This document shows, piece after piece, positions 19,261-26,366 of a stretch of DNA of 64,000 nucleotides (its first letter is position 1; each line of letters starts with the position of its first letter). Made by a program: the position numbers and the translations under genes. The stretch is from positions 62,001 to 126,000 of the forward strand of contig NZ_PEAY01000006.1 in assembly GCF_002807665.1 (NCBI RefSeq). Reading direction: 5' to 3'. The notes under the pieces were generated by a model. It made no database searches. It had not been told where the DNA came from and saw nothing but the letters and a program-made list of their open reading frames with translations. Origin of the DNA: Neoalteromonas facilis. Its GTDB lineage: Bacteria; Pseudomonadota; Gammaproteobacteria; Enterobacterales; Alteromonadaceae.

Positions 19261-19582
19261 TTACAATCAACATGAGCCTGAGAAAAAGTGGTACTCAGGC
19301 AAGCTATTTAAACGGGAAATTGATATGGAAAACCCTCATGGCAAAATCCACAGCATCTACTACTTAGTTGTTGGCTACTCTGCCCTCACTTTTTTGCTCG
19401 GCAGCGGATTTCTATTTATTTATTTTGTTTCTACCCATCAAGCGCCGCCATTTATTTTGACTATGGTGGTTTACAACACTCTGTGGTTTTACGGTATGTA
19501 CGCAGTCGTGAAATACAGCTATATGCGAGGCCTAGCCGACAGTATTGAGGCCTTTCCTGAGCGACAGGAGACGATAGTCTAG
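19250..19582 (+). CDS. Small two-helix membrane protein of the RiPP cluster
   Basis: A 110-residue protein I do not recognise. A charged cytoplasmic-type N-terminus (EPEKKWYSGKLFKREID) is followed by two transmembrane helices (about 36-60, YYLVVGYSALTFLLGSGFLFIY, and about 68-90). The C-terminus is short and charged. An internal ATG at 19325 is an alternative start. It is the last gene of the hlyD-exporter-luxR unit. Its position suggests immunity, export assistance or membrane sensing, but no sequence motif supports any one of these. Confidence 0.75.
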   Translation: MQHNYNQHEPEKKWYSGKLFKREIDMENPHGKIHSIYYLVVGYSALTFLLGSGFLFIYFVSTHQAPPFILTMVVYNTLWFYGMYAVVKYSYMRGLADSIEAFPERQETIV

Positions 19583-19641
19583 TGCCCAAAACCCGTCATA
19601 GGTTCAGTCAAAAATGAATGATAAAGACCTATAATTATAAA

Positions 19642-19660
19642 TGTTTACATGAAGTAAACA
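19642..19660. promoter_or_regulatory. Perfect 7-5-7 palindrome upstream of the precursor gene
   Basis: TGTTTAC-N5-GTAAACA is a perfect inverted repeat 89 bases before the precursor ATG. A TATAAT hexamer sits immediately upstream at 19630-19635, which would place the palindrome over the transcription start and suggest repression. If the promoter lies further downstream, it would sit in an activator position. The neighbouring LuxR-type HTH protein is the obvious candidate binder, though this is inference. Confidence 0.55.
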
Positions 19661-19682
19661 CTTACACACATTAATAAACACA

Positions 19683-19739
19683 AAGGACTGTGTTGAGTGT
19701 ATGTTGCTCAACCAAGGGGTCCTTCAATTCAAATAATTG
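19683..19739 (+). promoter_or_regulatory. Structured leader with 11-codon upstream ORF
   Basis: The 5' leader of the precursor gene can fold into a nested hairpin: outer stem AAGGAC (19683-19688) with GTCCTT (19719-19724), inner stem GTTGAG (19692-19697) with CTCAAC (19707-19712). A small stem CAATT/AATTG (19725-19739) overlaps the start of the TTGGAG ribosome-binding site. An 11-codon ORF, MLLNQGVLQFK, runs from 19701 to 19736 through the hairpin and ends right before that site. This layout could give translational or attenuation control. No regulator or ligand is known. Confidence 0.4.
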
Positions 19740-19748
19740 GAGAATGCT

Positions 19749-19964
19749 ATGCGACACCCATTTGCAAAACCAACCTTAGTACCGCTGCACCCTAAAGCCC
19801 TGTCACGGGTTCACGGGGGCCTGAGCCCAAGCCAAGAGTATGATAGTAGTACTCAACCCAATGACGGCAAAAGTAGAGCGCTTAAGCGACAACCGATCAG
19901 TCCACCGATTTTCTTCACCCAAGCGTTAGGTGAAGATGGTGGCTACATGCCTGACTATTCATAA
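19749..19964 (+). CDS. Candidate graspetide precursor peptide with double-glycine leader
   Basis: A 71-residue peptide. I start at ATG 19749 (GGAG, six bases upstream); an in-frame TTG four codons earlier overlaps that site. Residues 1-24 form a leader ending Val21-His-Gly23-Gly24, with hydrophobic residues at -4 (Val21), -7 (Leu18) and -12 (Leu13), the C39 double-glycine pattern. The 47-residue core starts LSPSQEYD and ends with FFTQALGEDGGYMPDYS. Possible ring donors are Ser51, Thr57, Lys46 and Ser71; acceptors are Glu62, Asp63 and Asp69. The microviridin leader motif PFFARFL is absent (here HPFAKPTLV). The ATP-grasp ligase follows 62 bases on. Confidence 0.8.
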   Translation: MRHPFAKPTLVPLHPKALSRVHGGLSPSQEYDSSTQPNDGKSRALKRQPISPPIFFTQALGEDGGYMPDYS

Positions 19965-19975
19965 CTTCAGAACAA

Positions 19976-19998
19976 TTGCGAACGCAGTATGTTCGCAA
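19976..19998 (+). other. Intercistronic hairpin between precursor and ligase
   Basis: TTGCGAAC (19976-19983), a seven-base loop, then GTTCGCAA (19991-19998) make a perfect 8-bp stem. It lies 12 bases after the precursor stop and 28 before the ligase start. No T-run follows, so it is not a standard terminator. It could stabilise the upstream mRNA or lower ligase expression relative to precursor, a common arrangement in RiPP operons (inference). Confidence 0.6.
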
Positions 19999-20026
19999 AT
20001 CTGTCAATTCTGATCCAAGGAACGCT

Positions 20027-20950
20027 ATGCGAACACCTTATACCTTATTGGTTGGTTCAGCAGAAGACGCACACGTCAGCCACATGCAAACTCAGTTGCT
20101 AAAACGTAGGCGTCATACGCTCGCACTCGATACCCAATGTTTTCCTAAAGATATTCAGATTAGCTACGATCCGAATAGAGGGGAAGGCTCTCTTTGCATC
20201 AACGATGAAACGATTTGGTTTGAACAGATTTGCTCTATATTCTGGCGTAGCTTCACTCCACTATGTTCCAATTCCTCTATTGCTGAACGCGACACATTGA
20301 GTATGTTAAAGACCTTTTTTTCCGAGTCGTCTTTAAATTGGGTAAACCCCTACTCAGCGATTGTGGCGCATCAGGCTAAGCCACGACAATTGCAAATTGC
20401 CCGCTCATTGGGCGCACTCTTGCCAAAAACCTACGTGGGGAATTGCCCTCAAGCAGCATTGGCATTTTTAAACAAAACCCCTAAAGCAATATTTAAACCC
20501 GTGCATGGTGGGGCGCTAACGGAGATAGTACAGCCGGGTCAGCGCACGATTGAATATTTACAACATGTGCTCAAACTAAGCCCAGTCACACTTCAGGCCT
20601 TTATTCCCGGCACTAACATTAGAACTTATGTCATTGGTAGCGAGACATTCAGTATCGAGTTTGCCAGTGACGCCATCGACTTCCGTGAAGACCAATACGC
20701 GCAGGCGCATGCTGTCGCTATTCCTGAACCCATAAAGCTGCTCGCCAAAGCAATTACATATTATTTTGGCATGCAATGGAGTGCGGTCGATTGGCGATGT
20801 GATCATGAAGGCCGGTACTACTTTTTAGAAGTGAATCCCAGCCCCATGTTTATTGCAGTTGAGCAAGCAACGGGCATTCCGCTAACAGATGCGCTAACGG
20901 AATTGTTGCTTGAGCCCTATAACGAATGTGAAATGCCCACTACAGAATAA
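20027..20950 (+). CDS. MvdD-like ATP-grasp peptide ligase (graspetide maturase)
   Basis: A 307-residue ATP-grasp enzyme of the type that joins Ser/Thr/Lys side chains to Asp/Glu side chains in graspetides. N-terminal pre-ATP-grasp features are [15 protein letters not shown] and CSIFWRSF (compare SVWYRR in MvdC/D), then [24 protein letters not shown]-grasp residues are Lys157 in IFKPVHGG, the EIV…TLQAFIPG linker, and the metal/ATP ligands Asp255, Glu268 and Asn270 in DWRCD…FLEVNPSP. I start at ATG 20027, which has AAGGA five to six bases upstream; a TTG 17 codons earlier lies in the hairpin. Its end overlaps convergent hslU by 11 bases. Confidence 0.88.
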   Translation: MRTPYTLLVGSAEDAHVSHMQTQLLKRRRHTLALDTQCFPKDIQISYDPNRGEGSLCINDETIWFEQICSIFWRSFTPLCSNSSIAERDTLSMLKTFFSESSLNWVNPYSAIVAHQAKPRQLQIARSLGALLPKTYVGNCPQAALAFLNKTPKAIFKPVHGGALTEIVQPGQRTIEYLQHVLKLSPVTLQAFIPGTNIRTYVIGSETFSIEFASDAIDFREDQYAQAHAVAIPEPIKLLAKAITYYFGMQWSAVDWRCDHEGRYYFLEVNPSPMFIAVEQATGIPLTDALTELLLEPYNECEMPTTE

Positions 20951-22268
20951 AGCGACTAAGATCTTCGTTTTCAACTAGCGCATCAAGATGACTATTGACG
21001 TATGCTTCATCAATCACTAGCTTTTCGCCGGAGCGCTCTGATGCATCAAATGAAATATCTTCCATTAAGCGTTCAAGTACTGTGTGAAGGCGTCGTGCGC
21101 CAATATTCTCCGTACGCTCATTCACTTGCCACGCAGCGTGTGCAATTCGCTCAATACCAGAATGGGTAAATTCGATATCCACACCTTCTGTTTTCATCAA
21201 GGCAATATATTGTTCCGTCAATGACGCGCTAGGCTCCGTCAAGATGCGAACAAAATCTTCTACTTTTAAAGCAGACAGCTCAACACGAATGGGTAAGCGA
21301 CCTTGTAGTTCGGGGATCAAGTCAGAAGGCTTGCTCATTTGAAATGCACCCGATGCAATGAACAAAATATGGTCTGTTTTCACCATGCCATGCTTTGTTG
21401 ATACCGTAGAGCCTTCTACCAGTGGCAACAAATCACGTTGCACACCTTCGCGCGACACGTCTGCTGTACCAGTCCCTTCTCGCTTGCAGATCTTATCTAT
21501 CTCATCGATAAACACGATCCCGTTTTGTTCAACATTAAATAGCGCCTTTTCTTTAAGCTCTTCTTGGTTTACCAAGCGCGAAGCTTCTTCTTCTACCAGT
21601 AACTTAAAGGCTTCTTTGATTTTCAACTTCTTGTTCTTTTTCTGAGAACCAGACAGGTTCTGAAACATTCCCTGAAGTTGGTTTGTCATTTCTTCCATGC
21701 CAGGAGGTGCCATGATCTCAACACCAATCTGCGGTAACGCAACATCGATATCGATTTCTTTATCATCTAACTCACCTTCGCGTAATTTCTTACGAAACGC
21801 TTGTCGAGTTGATTTATTAGGCACGTCTTCCTTTTCGCCCCAGGTATTTTCCGGCGGTGGGATCAAAGCATCAAGAATACGTTCTTCCGCGGCTTCTTCG
21901 GCACGGAATTTTACTTTGGCTGTTTCCTGTTCTTTGGTTAGTTTAACGCTGATGTCAGCGAGGTCGCGAATGATGGTTTCAACTTCTTTACCCACATATC
22001 CAACTTCGGTGAACTTAGTTGCTTCAACTTTGATAAATGGCGCATTCGCCAGCTTAGCTAAACGTCGAGCAATTTCCGTTTTACCTACCCCTGTAGGGCC
22101 GATCATTAAAATATTTTTAGGTGTCACTTCCTGACGAAGCTCAGGCTCCAGTTGCATTCGACGCCATCTGTTACGTAACGCTATAGAAACCGCACGTTTA
22201 GCATCTTGTTGGCCCACGATATGACGATCAAGTTCGTGAACAATTTCTCTGGGTGTCATTTCCGACAT
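20940..22268 (-). CDS. hslU: ATP-dependent protease ATPase subunit HslU
   Basis: A 442-residue AAA+ unfoldase of the HslUV (ClpYQ) protease. It has Walker [10 protein letters not shown], the pore-associated GYVG ([10 protein letters not shown]), Walker [11 protein letters not shown], sensor segments, and a C-terminus ending LSRFIL, the tail that docks into HslV. The length and the start [10 protein letters not shown] match E. coli (443). It lies 33 bases after hslV in the priA-ftsN-hslV-hslU arrangement. Its 3' end overlaps the convergent ATP-grasp gene, with no room for a separate terminator. Confidence 0.98.
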   Translation of the reverse strand: MSEMTPREIVHELDRHIVGQQDAKRAVSIALRNRWRRMQLEPELRQEVTPKNILMIGPTGVGKTEIARRLAKLANAPFIKVEATKFTEVGYVGKEVETIIRDLADISVKLTKEQETAKVKFRAEEAAEERILDALIPPPENTWGEKEDVPNKSTRQAFRKKLREGELDDKEIDIDVALPQIGVEIMAPPGMEEMTNQLQGMFQNLSGSQKKNKKLKIKEAFKLLVEEEASRLVNQEELKEKALFNVEQNGIVFIDEIDKICKREGTGTADVSREGVQRDLLPLVEGSTVSTKHGMVKTDHILFIASGAFQMSKPSDLIPELQGRLPIRVELSALKVEDFVRILTEPSASLTEQYIALMKTEGVDIEFTHSGIERIAHAAWQVNERTENIGARRLHTVLERLMEDISFDASERSGEKLVIDEAYVNSHLDALVENEDLSRFIL

Positions 22269-22301
22269 AATAAACTCTTCTCTTTCTTTCGCGGGAAGCG
22301 A

Positions 22302-22826
22302 TTAATAACTTAGGCTTTCGATGGTTTGGCAGTGATTGGTAAACACACATATATCACCAGCAATAGACAAACTCTTTTGAGCAATCTCTTCGGCACTTAA
22401 CGATGTGTTTTTCAACAGTGCAGTGGCAGCGGCTTGCGCATAAGGGCCGCCTGAGCCAATGGCAATAAGATCATCTTCGGGTTGAACGACATCACCGTTA
22501 CCGGTAATGATCAGTGACGCGGTGTGGTCCGCCACTGCTAATAAAGCCTCAAGACGGCGTAGCATTCGGTCGGTTCGCCAATCCTTCGCCAACTCAACAG
22601 CTGCACGGGTTAAATGGCCCTGATGCTGCTCTAACTTACTTTCAAAGCGTTCAAAAAGAGTGAATGCGTCGGCTGTTCCACCCGCAAACCCCGCGAGTAC
22701 TTTATCGTTGTATAGGCGGCGCACTTTCTTCGCATTACCTTTCATTACGGTATTTCCCAGAGACACTTGTCCATCTCCGGCAATAACGACATGATTGTCA
22801 CGTCGCACTGAAACTATCGTTGTCAT
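22302..22826 (-). CDS. hslV: ATP-dependent protease catalytic subunit HslV
   Basis: A 174-residue Ntn-hydrolase, the threonine peptidase of HslUV. After Met removal the protein starts with the catalytic Thr (MTTIVSVRR), followed by the family segments [25 protein letters not shown] and [12 protein letters not shown]. Length and order match E. coli (176). It is upstream of and co-directional with hslU. Confidence 0.98.
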   Translation of the reverse strand: MTTIVSVRRDNHVVIAGDGQVSLGNTVMKGNAKKVRRLYNDKVLAGFAGGTADAFTLFERFESKLEQHQGHLTRAAVELAKDWRTDRMLRRLEALLAVADHTASLIITGNGDVVQPEDDLIAIGSGGPYAQAAATALLKNTSLSAEEIAQKSLSIAGDICVFTNHCQTIESLSY

Positions 22827-22895
22827 GCGTATTCCTTAGCAAATATCATGTAGCTTAGGTGGGGCTCGTCAAGATAATTTCAAGGCGTAACTAGA

Positions 22896-23426
22896 TTAAA
22901 GGTTCCAGTACCAGATCTGGCACGTACGAATATTAATATCGCGTAACTGGTGGCGACTGCGCTCCGCATCTCGCTTACTTTCAAATGGGCCTAATACAAC
23001 ACGATACCAGCGCCCATTGCTACCATCACTTTGGCGAACCATAGATTCCATCCCAGTAAAGGCAATTTTTGCGCGCATCTCTTGTGCTTGCGCTTCACTA
23101 CGGAAGCTGCCGCACTGCATGAGATAACGCTTAGTAATTTGCTCGACCTCTTCCACCTCAACTTCGTAGCCGGGTAGCGTTTTAATAAACTCCCACTCTT
23201 CTTTGGGCAGTTCCGGCAAATCATCCTCAGGCTCCTGCGCGATAACTTCGGGCAGCGCTTCCTGTGGGGTAGGCTCAGGCGCGTTATCCTTAATCTGCCA
23301 GAGGACATACACAAAACCGACAATTAACGCTAATGCCACTGAAATATTGATCCATGGCAACGATCTTTTCTCTGGTTGAGTATTCTTCGGCGCGCGACCG
23401 CGCTTAACGTAATCTTTTTGTGGCAT
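22896..23426 (-). CDS. ftsN: FtsN-like SPOR-domain cell division protein
   Basis: A 176-residue bitopic inner-membrane protein with a short basic cytoplasmic N-terminus (MPQKDYVKRGRAP), one transmembrane helix (about 26-44, ISVALALIVGFVYVLW), an acidic Pro/Glu-rich periplasmic linker, and a C-terminal SPOR domain (about 97-174, YLMQCGSF…WYRVVLGPF). FtsN triggers septal peptidoglycan synthesis, and SPOR binds denuded glycan. The place between priA and hslV is that of ftsN in E. coli, here without cytR. The protein is much shorter than E. coli FtsN (319), so the linker is reduced. Confidence 0.88.
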   Translation of the reverse strand: MPQKDYVKRGRAPKNTQPEKRSLPWINISVALALIVGFVYVLWQIKDNAPEPTPQEALPEVIAQEPEDDLPELPKEEWEFIKTLPGYEVEVEEVEQITKRYLMQCGSFRSEAQAQEMRAKIAFTGMESMVRQSDGSNGRWYRVVLGPFESKRDAERSRHQLRDINIRTCQIWYWNL

Positions 23427-23506
23427 TGCAATAAAACAACTTCATTATTGGGTTAAACAGTTTACCTGAATATGAAAACAAAGCGATTCGACGGATGCAA
23501 TTTTTT

Positions 23507-25678
23507 TCACGATAAATCGGTGGGCGCAACATCAATTGCCCACCGTACGCGCGTTGCAGATTTTAACCCTTCAATATAATCGAGCTGTGACGCAATCGCA
23601 GCATGAACATATTGACGTTGCTCAGACTTCACTATCAATAACATTCTAAAGCGCCCTGCGCGCTTGAACATCAAAGCGGGTAGCGGACCAATGACAGTGA
23701 GTTTTGGATGACGCTCCAAGGTTCTTTTCACCGCATCTAGAAACTCATTGACGGGCTCAAGTTGATTAGCTTCTGCTCGGAATACTGTTTGCTGATAAAA
23801 GGGCGGGGCTTGCGCTGCGCGTCTTTCAGAAAGCGCATAACGTGAAAAGTGATGGTACCCATTGTGCAGCAAATCCAATAATAATGGATGATCGGGGTGA
23901 TGGGTTTGCAACCACATTTCGCCATGACGATTCTCACGTCCGGCTCGCCCTGCCACCTGAGTAAGCAATTGTGCTAACTTTTCTGTTGCACGCAAATCAG
24001 CACTAAATAGAGCACCATCAACATCAATGACCAGTACCAACGTCACCAGCGGGAAATGGTGACCTTTCGACAAAATTTGGGTACCAATCATAATCTGGTG
24101 TTTATTGGCATTGATGTCATCTATCGCATTGGCAAGCCGCTGCTTACCTCGCATGCTATCACTGTCAATACGAATGGTACTGTAACTTGGAAACGCTGCA
24201 TCCAAATATTCTTTTAGCTGCTCAGTGCCAACACCTTGTGAACCAATCTCATTGCTACCGCACACTTCGCATTGATGGAGCAATCGTTGTGTATTGTCAC
24301 ATCGATGACATTGCAATCGTGACACTGCTTTATGCACAGTAAATGGCGCATCACAGCGATTACATTGCGCTACATGGCCACATTGATGGCAAACTAGACT
24401 TGGGGCAAATCCACGCCGGTTAATAAAAACCATAACTTGTCCACCGGCGGATAAGTGTTCACGCATTTTGCTCAGCATGGGTCCCGAAATACCTGCTTCT
24501 AACTGCTCTCCACGTATATCGTGGACTCGCTGCGCTACCATTTGCGACTGTCCCGTGCGTTGGTGCAATTGAAGTAGGTGATACTTGCCTGACAGCGCAT
24601 TATTTAAGGATTCAAAAGACGGGGTTGCGCTGCCCAATATCAACCCCAACGCTAAACGCTTGGCTCGCAGTACAGCGACATCTCGTGCGTGATAGCGCAT
24701 GCCATCTTGTTGCTTGTATGACTCATCGTGCTCTTCATCAACAATGATCATACCCAATTGTTTGAACGGCGTATAAATAGCAGAGCGGGTGCCGATGACA
24801 AGTCCTAAACTACCCTCTCGCGCTCTTTGCCATACTGTTAGGCGTTCATTATCTGTCATGCCCGAATGTAACACCCCTACGTCAATACCGAAGCGGGTTT
24901 CAAAACGTCTAACAGTTTGCGGTGTCAAACCTATCTCCGGAACAAGAATTAAGACTTGCCTACCCGCTTCAAGTAGGGGCGTAATCACCTGCAAATAAAC
25001 TTCGGTCTTGCCACTGCCGGTAACCCCTTCTAGCAAAAACGGCGCGTATTCACCTTGTCGTGTATTAATGTTCGCAATTGCTAGCGCTTGATCCGCATTT
25101 GGCGCTGGTGCTTTAGCTAACGTCATCGGAACGTGCCAGTCTAATTGCGGCGATACTTCCTTTGATACGGCTACAATCCACTCTTTCTCAACACAGGCTT
25201 TAATAACAGATTGTCCGAACTGCGCTCGCACATCACTCTGAGGCTCTAAACCCGCGCTTAAAAATGACAACAACGCTTGTTGCTGTTTAGCTCGCATCGT
25301 TTGCTGTAACTGCGCTTCTCCGCTACTTGTTAACTGAAAATAATCAATACTCGGTGCAGTTAACGGTGTCGCCTTGCGTAATAATGCCGGTAGCATCGTA
25401 AATAAGACATCACCTATGGGGTGGTGATGATAGTCTGCCAACCATTGCCCAAGGGACAACAACTCTTCATCCATCACTGGCAATTCATCCAGCCGCGCGC
25501 TTATGGGTTTTATTTTGTCGCCGTCTACACCTGTTAATTCGGTGTGCTCCAACACGATCCCGACCATTTCTCGTTTACCAAATTCGACCACGACTCGACA
25601 CCCCGCAGGGATAGCTTCACTGCGATAATCAAATAAACGCCGCATCGGCACCGGCAACGCAACCCTAATAAAAGACAA
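23507..25678 (-). CDS. priA: Primosomal protein N' (replication restart helicase PriA)
   Basis: A 723-residue 3'-5' superfamily 2 helicase that restarts stalled forks. The 3'-DNA-binding domain begins RVALPVPMRRLFDYR. Walker A is GVTGSGKTE, Walker B is IIVDEEHD, and four zinc-binding cysteine pairs follow (CHQCG, CNRCD, CHRCD, CEVCG). Helicase motifs V/VI include TQVAGRAGR. The start has no ATG: consecutive TTG codons at 25681 and 25678 follow a strong GGGGAGG. I chose 25678 because it matches the E. coli N-terminal length and gives a better spacing. Confidence 0.96.
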   Translation of the reverse strand: MSFIRVALPVPMRRLFDYRSEAIPAGCRVVVEFGKREMVGIVLEHTELTGVDGDKIKPISARLDELPVMDEELLSLGQWLADYHHHPIGDVLFTMLPALLRKATPLTAPSIDYFQLTSSGEAQLQQTMRAKQQQALLSFLSAGLEPQSDVRAQFGQSVIKACVEKEWIVAVSKEVSPQLDWHVPMTLAKAPAPNADQALAIANINTRQGEYAPFLLEGVTGSGKTEVYLQVITPLLEAGRQVLILVPEIGLTPQTVRRFETRFGIDVGVLHSGMTDNERLTVWQRAREGSLGLVIGTRSAIYTPFKQLGMIIVDEEHDESYKQQDGMRYHARDVAVLRAKRLALGLILGSATPSFESLNNALSGKYHLLQLHQRTGQSQMVAQRVHDIRGEQLEAGISGPMLSKMREHLSAGGQVMVFINRRGFAPSLVCHQCGHVAQCNRCDAPFTVHKAVSRLQCHRCDNTQRLLHQCEVCGSNEIGSQGVGTEQLKEYLDAAFPSYSTIRIDSDSMRGKQRLANAIDDINANKHQIMIGTQILSKGHHFPLVTLVLVIDVDGALFSADLRATEKLAQLLTQVAGRAGRENRHGEMWLQTHHPDHPLLLDLLHNGYHHFSRYALSERRAAQAPPFYQQTVFRAEANQLEPVNEFLDAVKRTLERHPKLTVIGPLPALMFKRAGRFRMLLIVKSEQRQYVHAAIASQLDYIEGLKSATRVRWAIDVAPTDLS

Positions 25679-25741
25679 CAAACCTCCCCAAACACAGCTT
25701 GAATACTGCGCAAATTTTCAACGAAATAGACATAAAAGTAC

Positions 25742-25770
25742 TTGATCGACTATGGCGGGTACATTAATAT
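25742..25770 (+). promoter_or_regulatory. Probable sigma-70 promoter of rpmE
   Basis: TTGATC (25742-25747) and TAATAT (25765-25770) are separated by 17 bases. This gives an mRNA leader of about 110 bases before the rpmE ATG. Confidence 0.55.
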
Positions 25771-25836
25771 GCGCCGCTCTTTACGGCAACCTCGGGTTTT
25801 ACTCTTGTAGGTGCCAGTTTTTGATAACGTGTGGTG

Positions 25837-25853
25837 TTCAACTTCGGGTTGGA
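25837..25853 (+). promoter_or_regulatory. Hairpin in the rpmE leader
   Basis: TTCAAC-TTCGG-GTTGGA forms a six-pair stem (one G·U) in the leader, 33 bases before the rpmE start. Ribosomal protein genes, including rpmE in E. coli, are often autoregulated through leader structures, so this is a candidate L31 target (inference). Confidence 0.35.
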
Positions 25854-25886
25854 TAGCGATGCGGCCTTAATTTGAGGTAACCCTAA

Positions 25887-26099
25887 ATGAAAAAAGATAT
25901 TCACCCTAATTATAGTGAAATCACTGCAACTTGTTCATGCGGCAACGTAGTTAAAGTACGTTCAACTTTGGGCAAAGACATCAACCTAGACGTATGTTCT
26001 GCATGTCACCCATTCTACACTGGTAAACAACGTAACGTTGATACTGGTGGTCGTGTTGATCGCTTCAAGAAGCGTTTCGGTGCATTGGGCAAGAAATAA
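25887..26099 (+). CDS. rpmE: 50S ribosomal protein L31 (type A)
   Basis: A 70-residue L31 of the zinc-binding C+ type. The four cysteines are Cys16 and Cys18 (TCSCGN) and Cys37 and Cys40 (VCSACHPFY). The signature HPFYTGKQR and the basic C-terminus [13 protein letters not shown] fit E. coli L31. A good ribosome-binding site (TTGAGGTAA) precedes the ATG. It is monocistronic, divergent from priA, and ends at the terminator at 26117-26141. Confidence 0.98.
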   Translation: MKKDIHPNYSEITATCSCGNVVKVRSTLGKDINLDVCSACHPFYTGKQRNVDTGGRVDRFKKRFGALGKK

Positions 26100-26116
26100 G
26101 CCTAATTATTTCAGAG

Positions 26117-26141
26117 AAAGCGCCTACGGGCGCTTTTTTTG
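26117..26141 (+). terminator. Rho-independent terminator of rpmE
   Basis: AAAGCGCC-TACG-GGCGCTTT followed by a T-run, 17 bases after the rpmE stop codon. Confidence 0.92.
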
Positions 26142-26366
26142 TGTCCCAAGCAAACCAATTAAAATAATATATACTCTCAAATTATCATTCATAACATTTA
26201 TATGTGTTATTTTTCGTACAGCTTTAATTGGTATTACCTTTGGTTTTAGCTATGCTGATCACGCACATCCGATATGCCACACATATTTGAGTATGTTAGA
26301 TTAGCGAAAAAACAATACAGCGTATAAACGCTTACCCTACAGCACACAATTCAAGGAACTAGACGC

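Noticed and set aside
19938-19943. Second Gly-Gly in the precursor (Gly64-Gly65) as an alternative C39 cleavage site
   Set aside because: The hydrophobic residues required at -4, -7 and -12 are not in the right places, and cleavage would leave only six residues. Gly23-Gly24 fits the pattern fully.
20027-20950. ATP-grasp gene as a RimK or glutathione synthetase homologue
   Set aside because: The N-terminal SIFWRSF and [14 protein letters not shown] segments, the adjoining double-glycine precursor and the C39 exporter fit graspetide ligases better.
26038-26304. 88-residue plus-strand ORF after rpmE
   Set aside because: It overlaps rpmE in another frame and crosses its terminator. The sequence is AT-rich noise.
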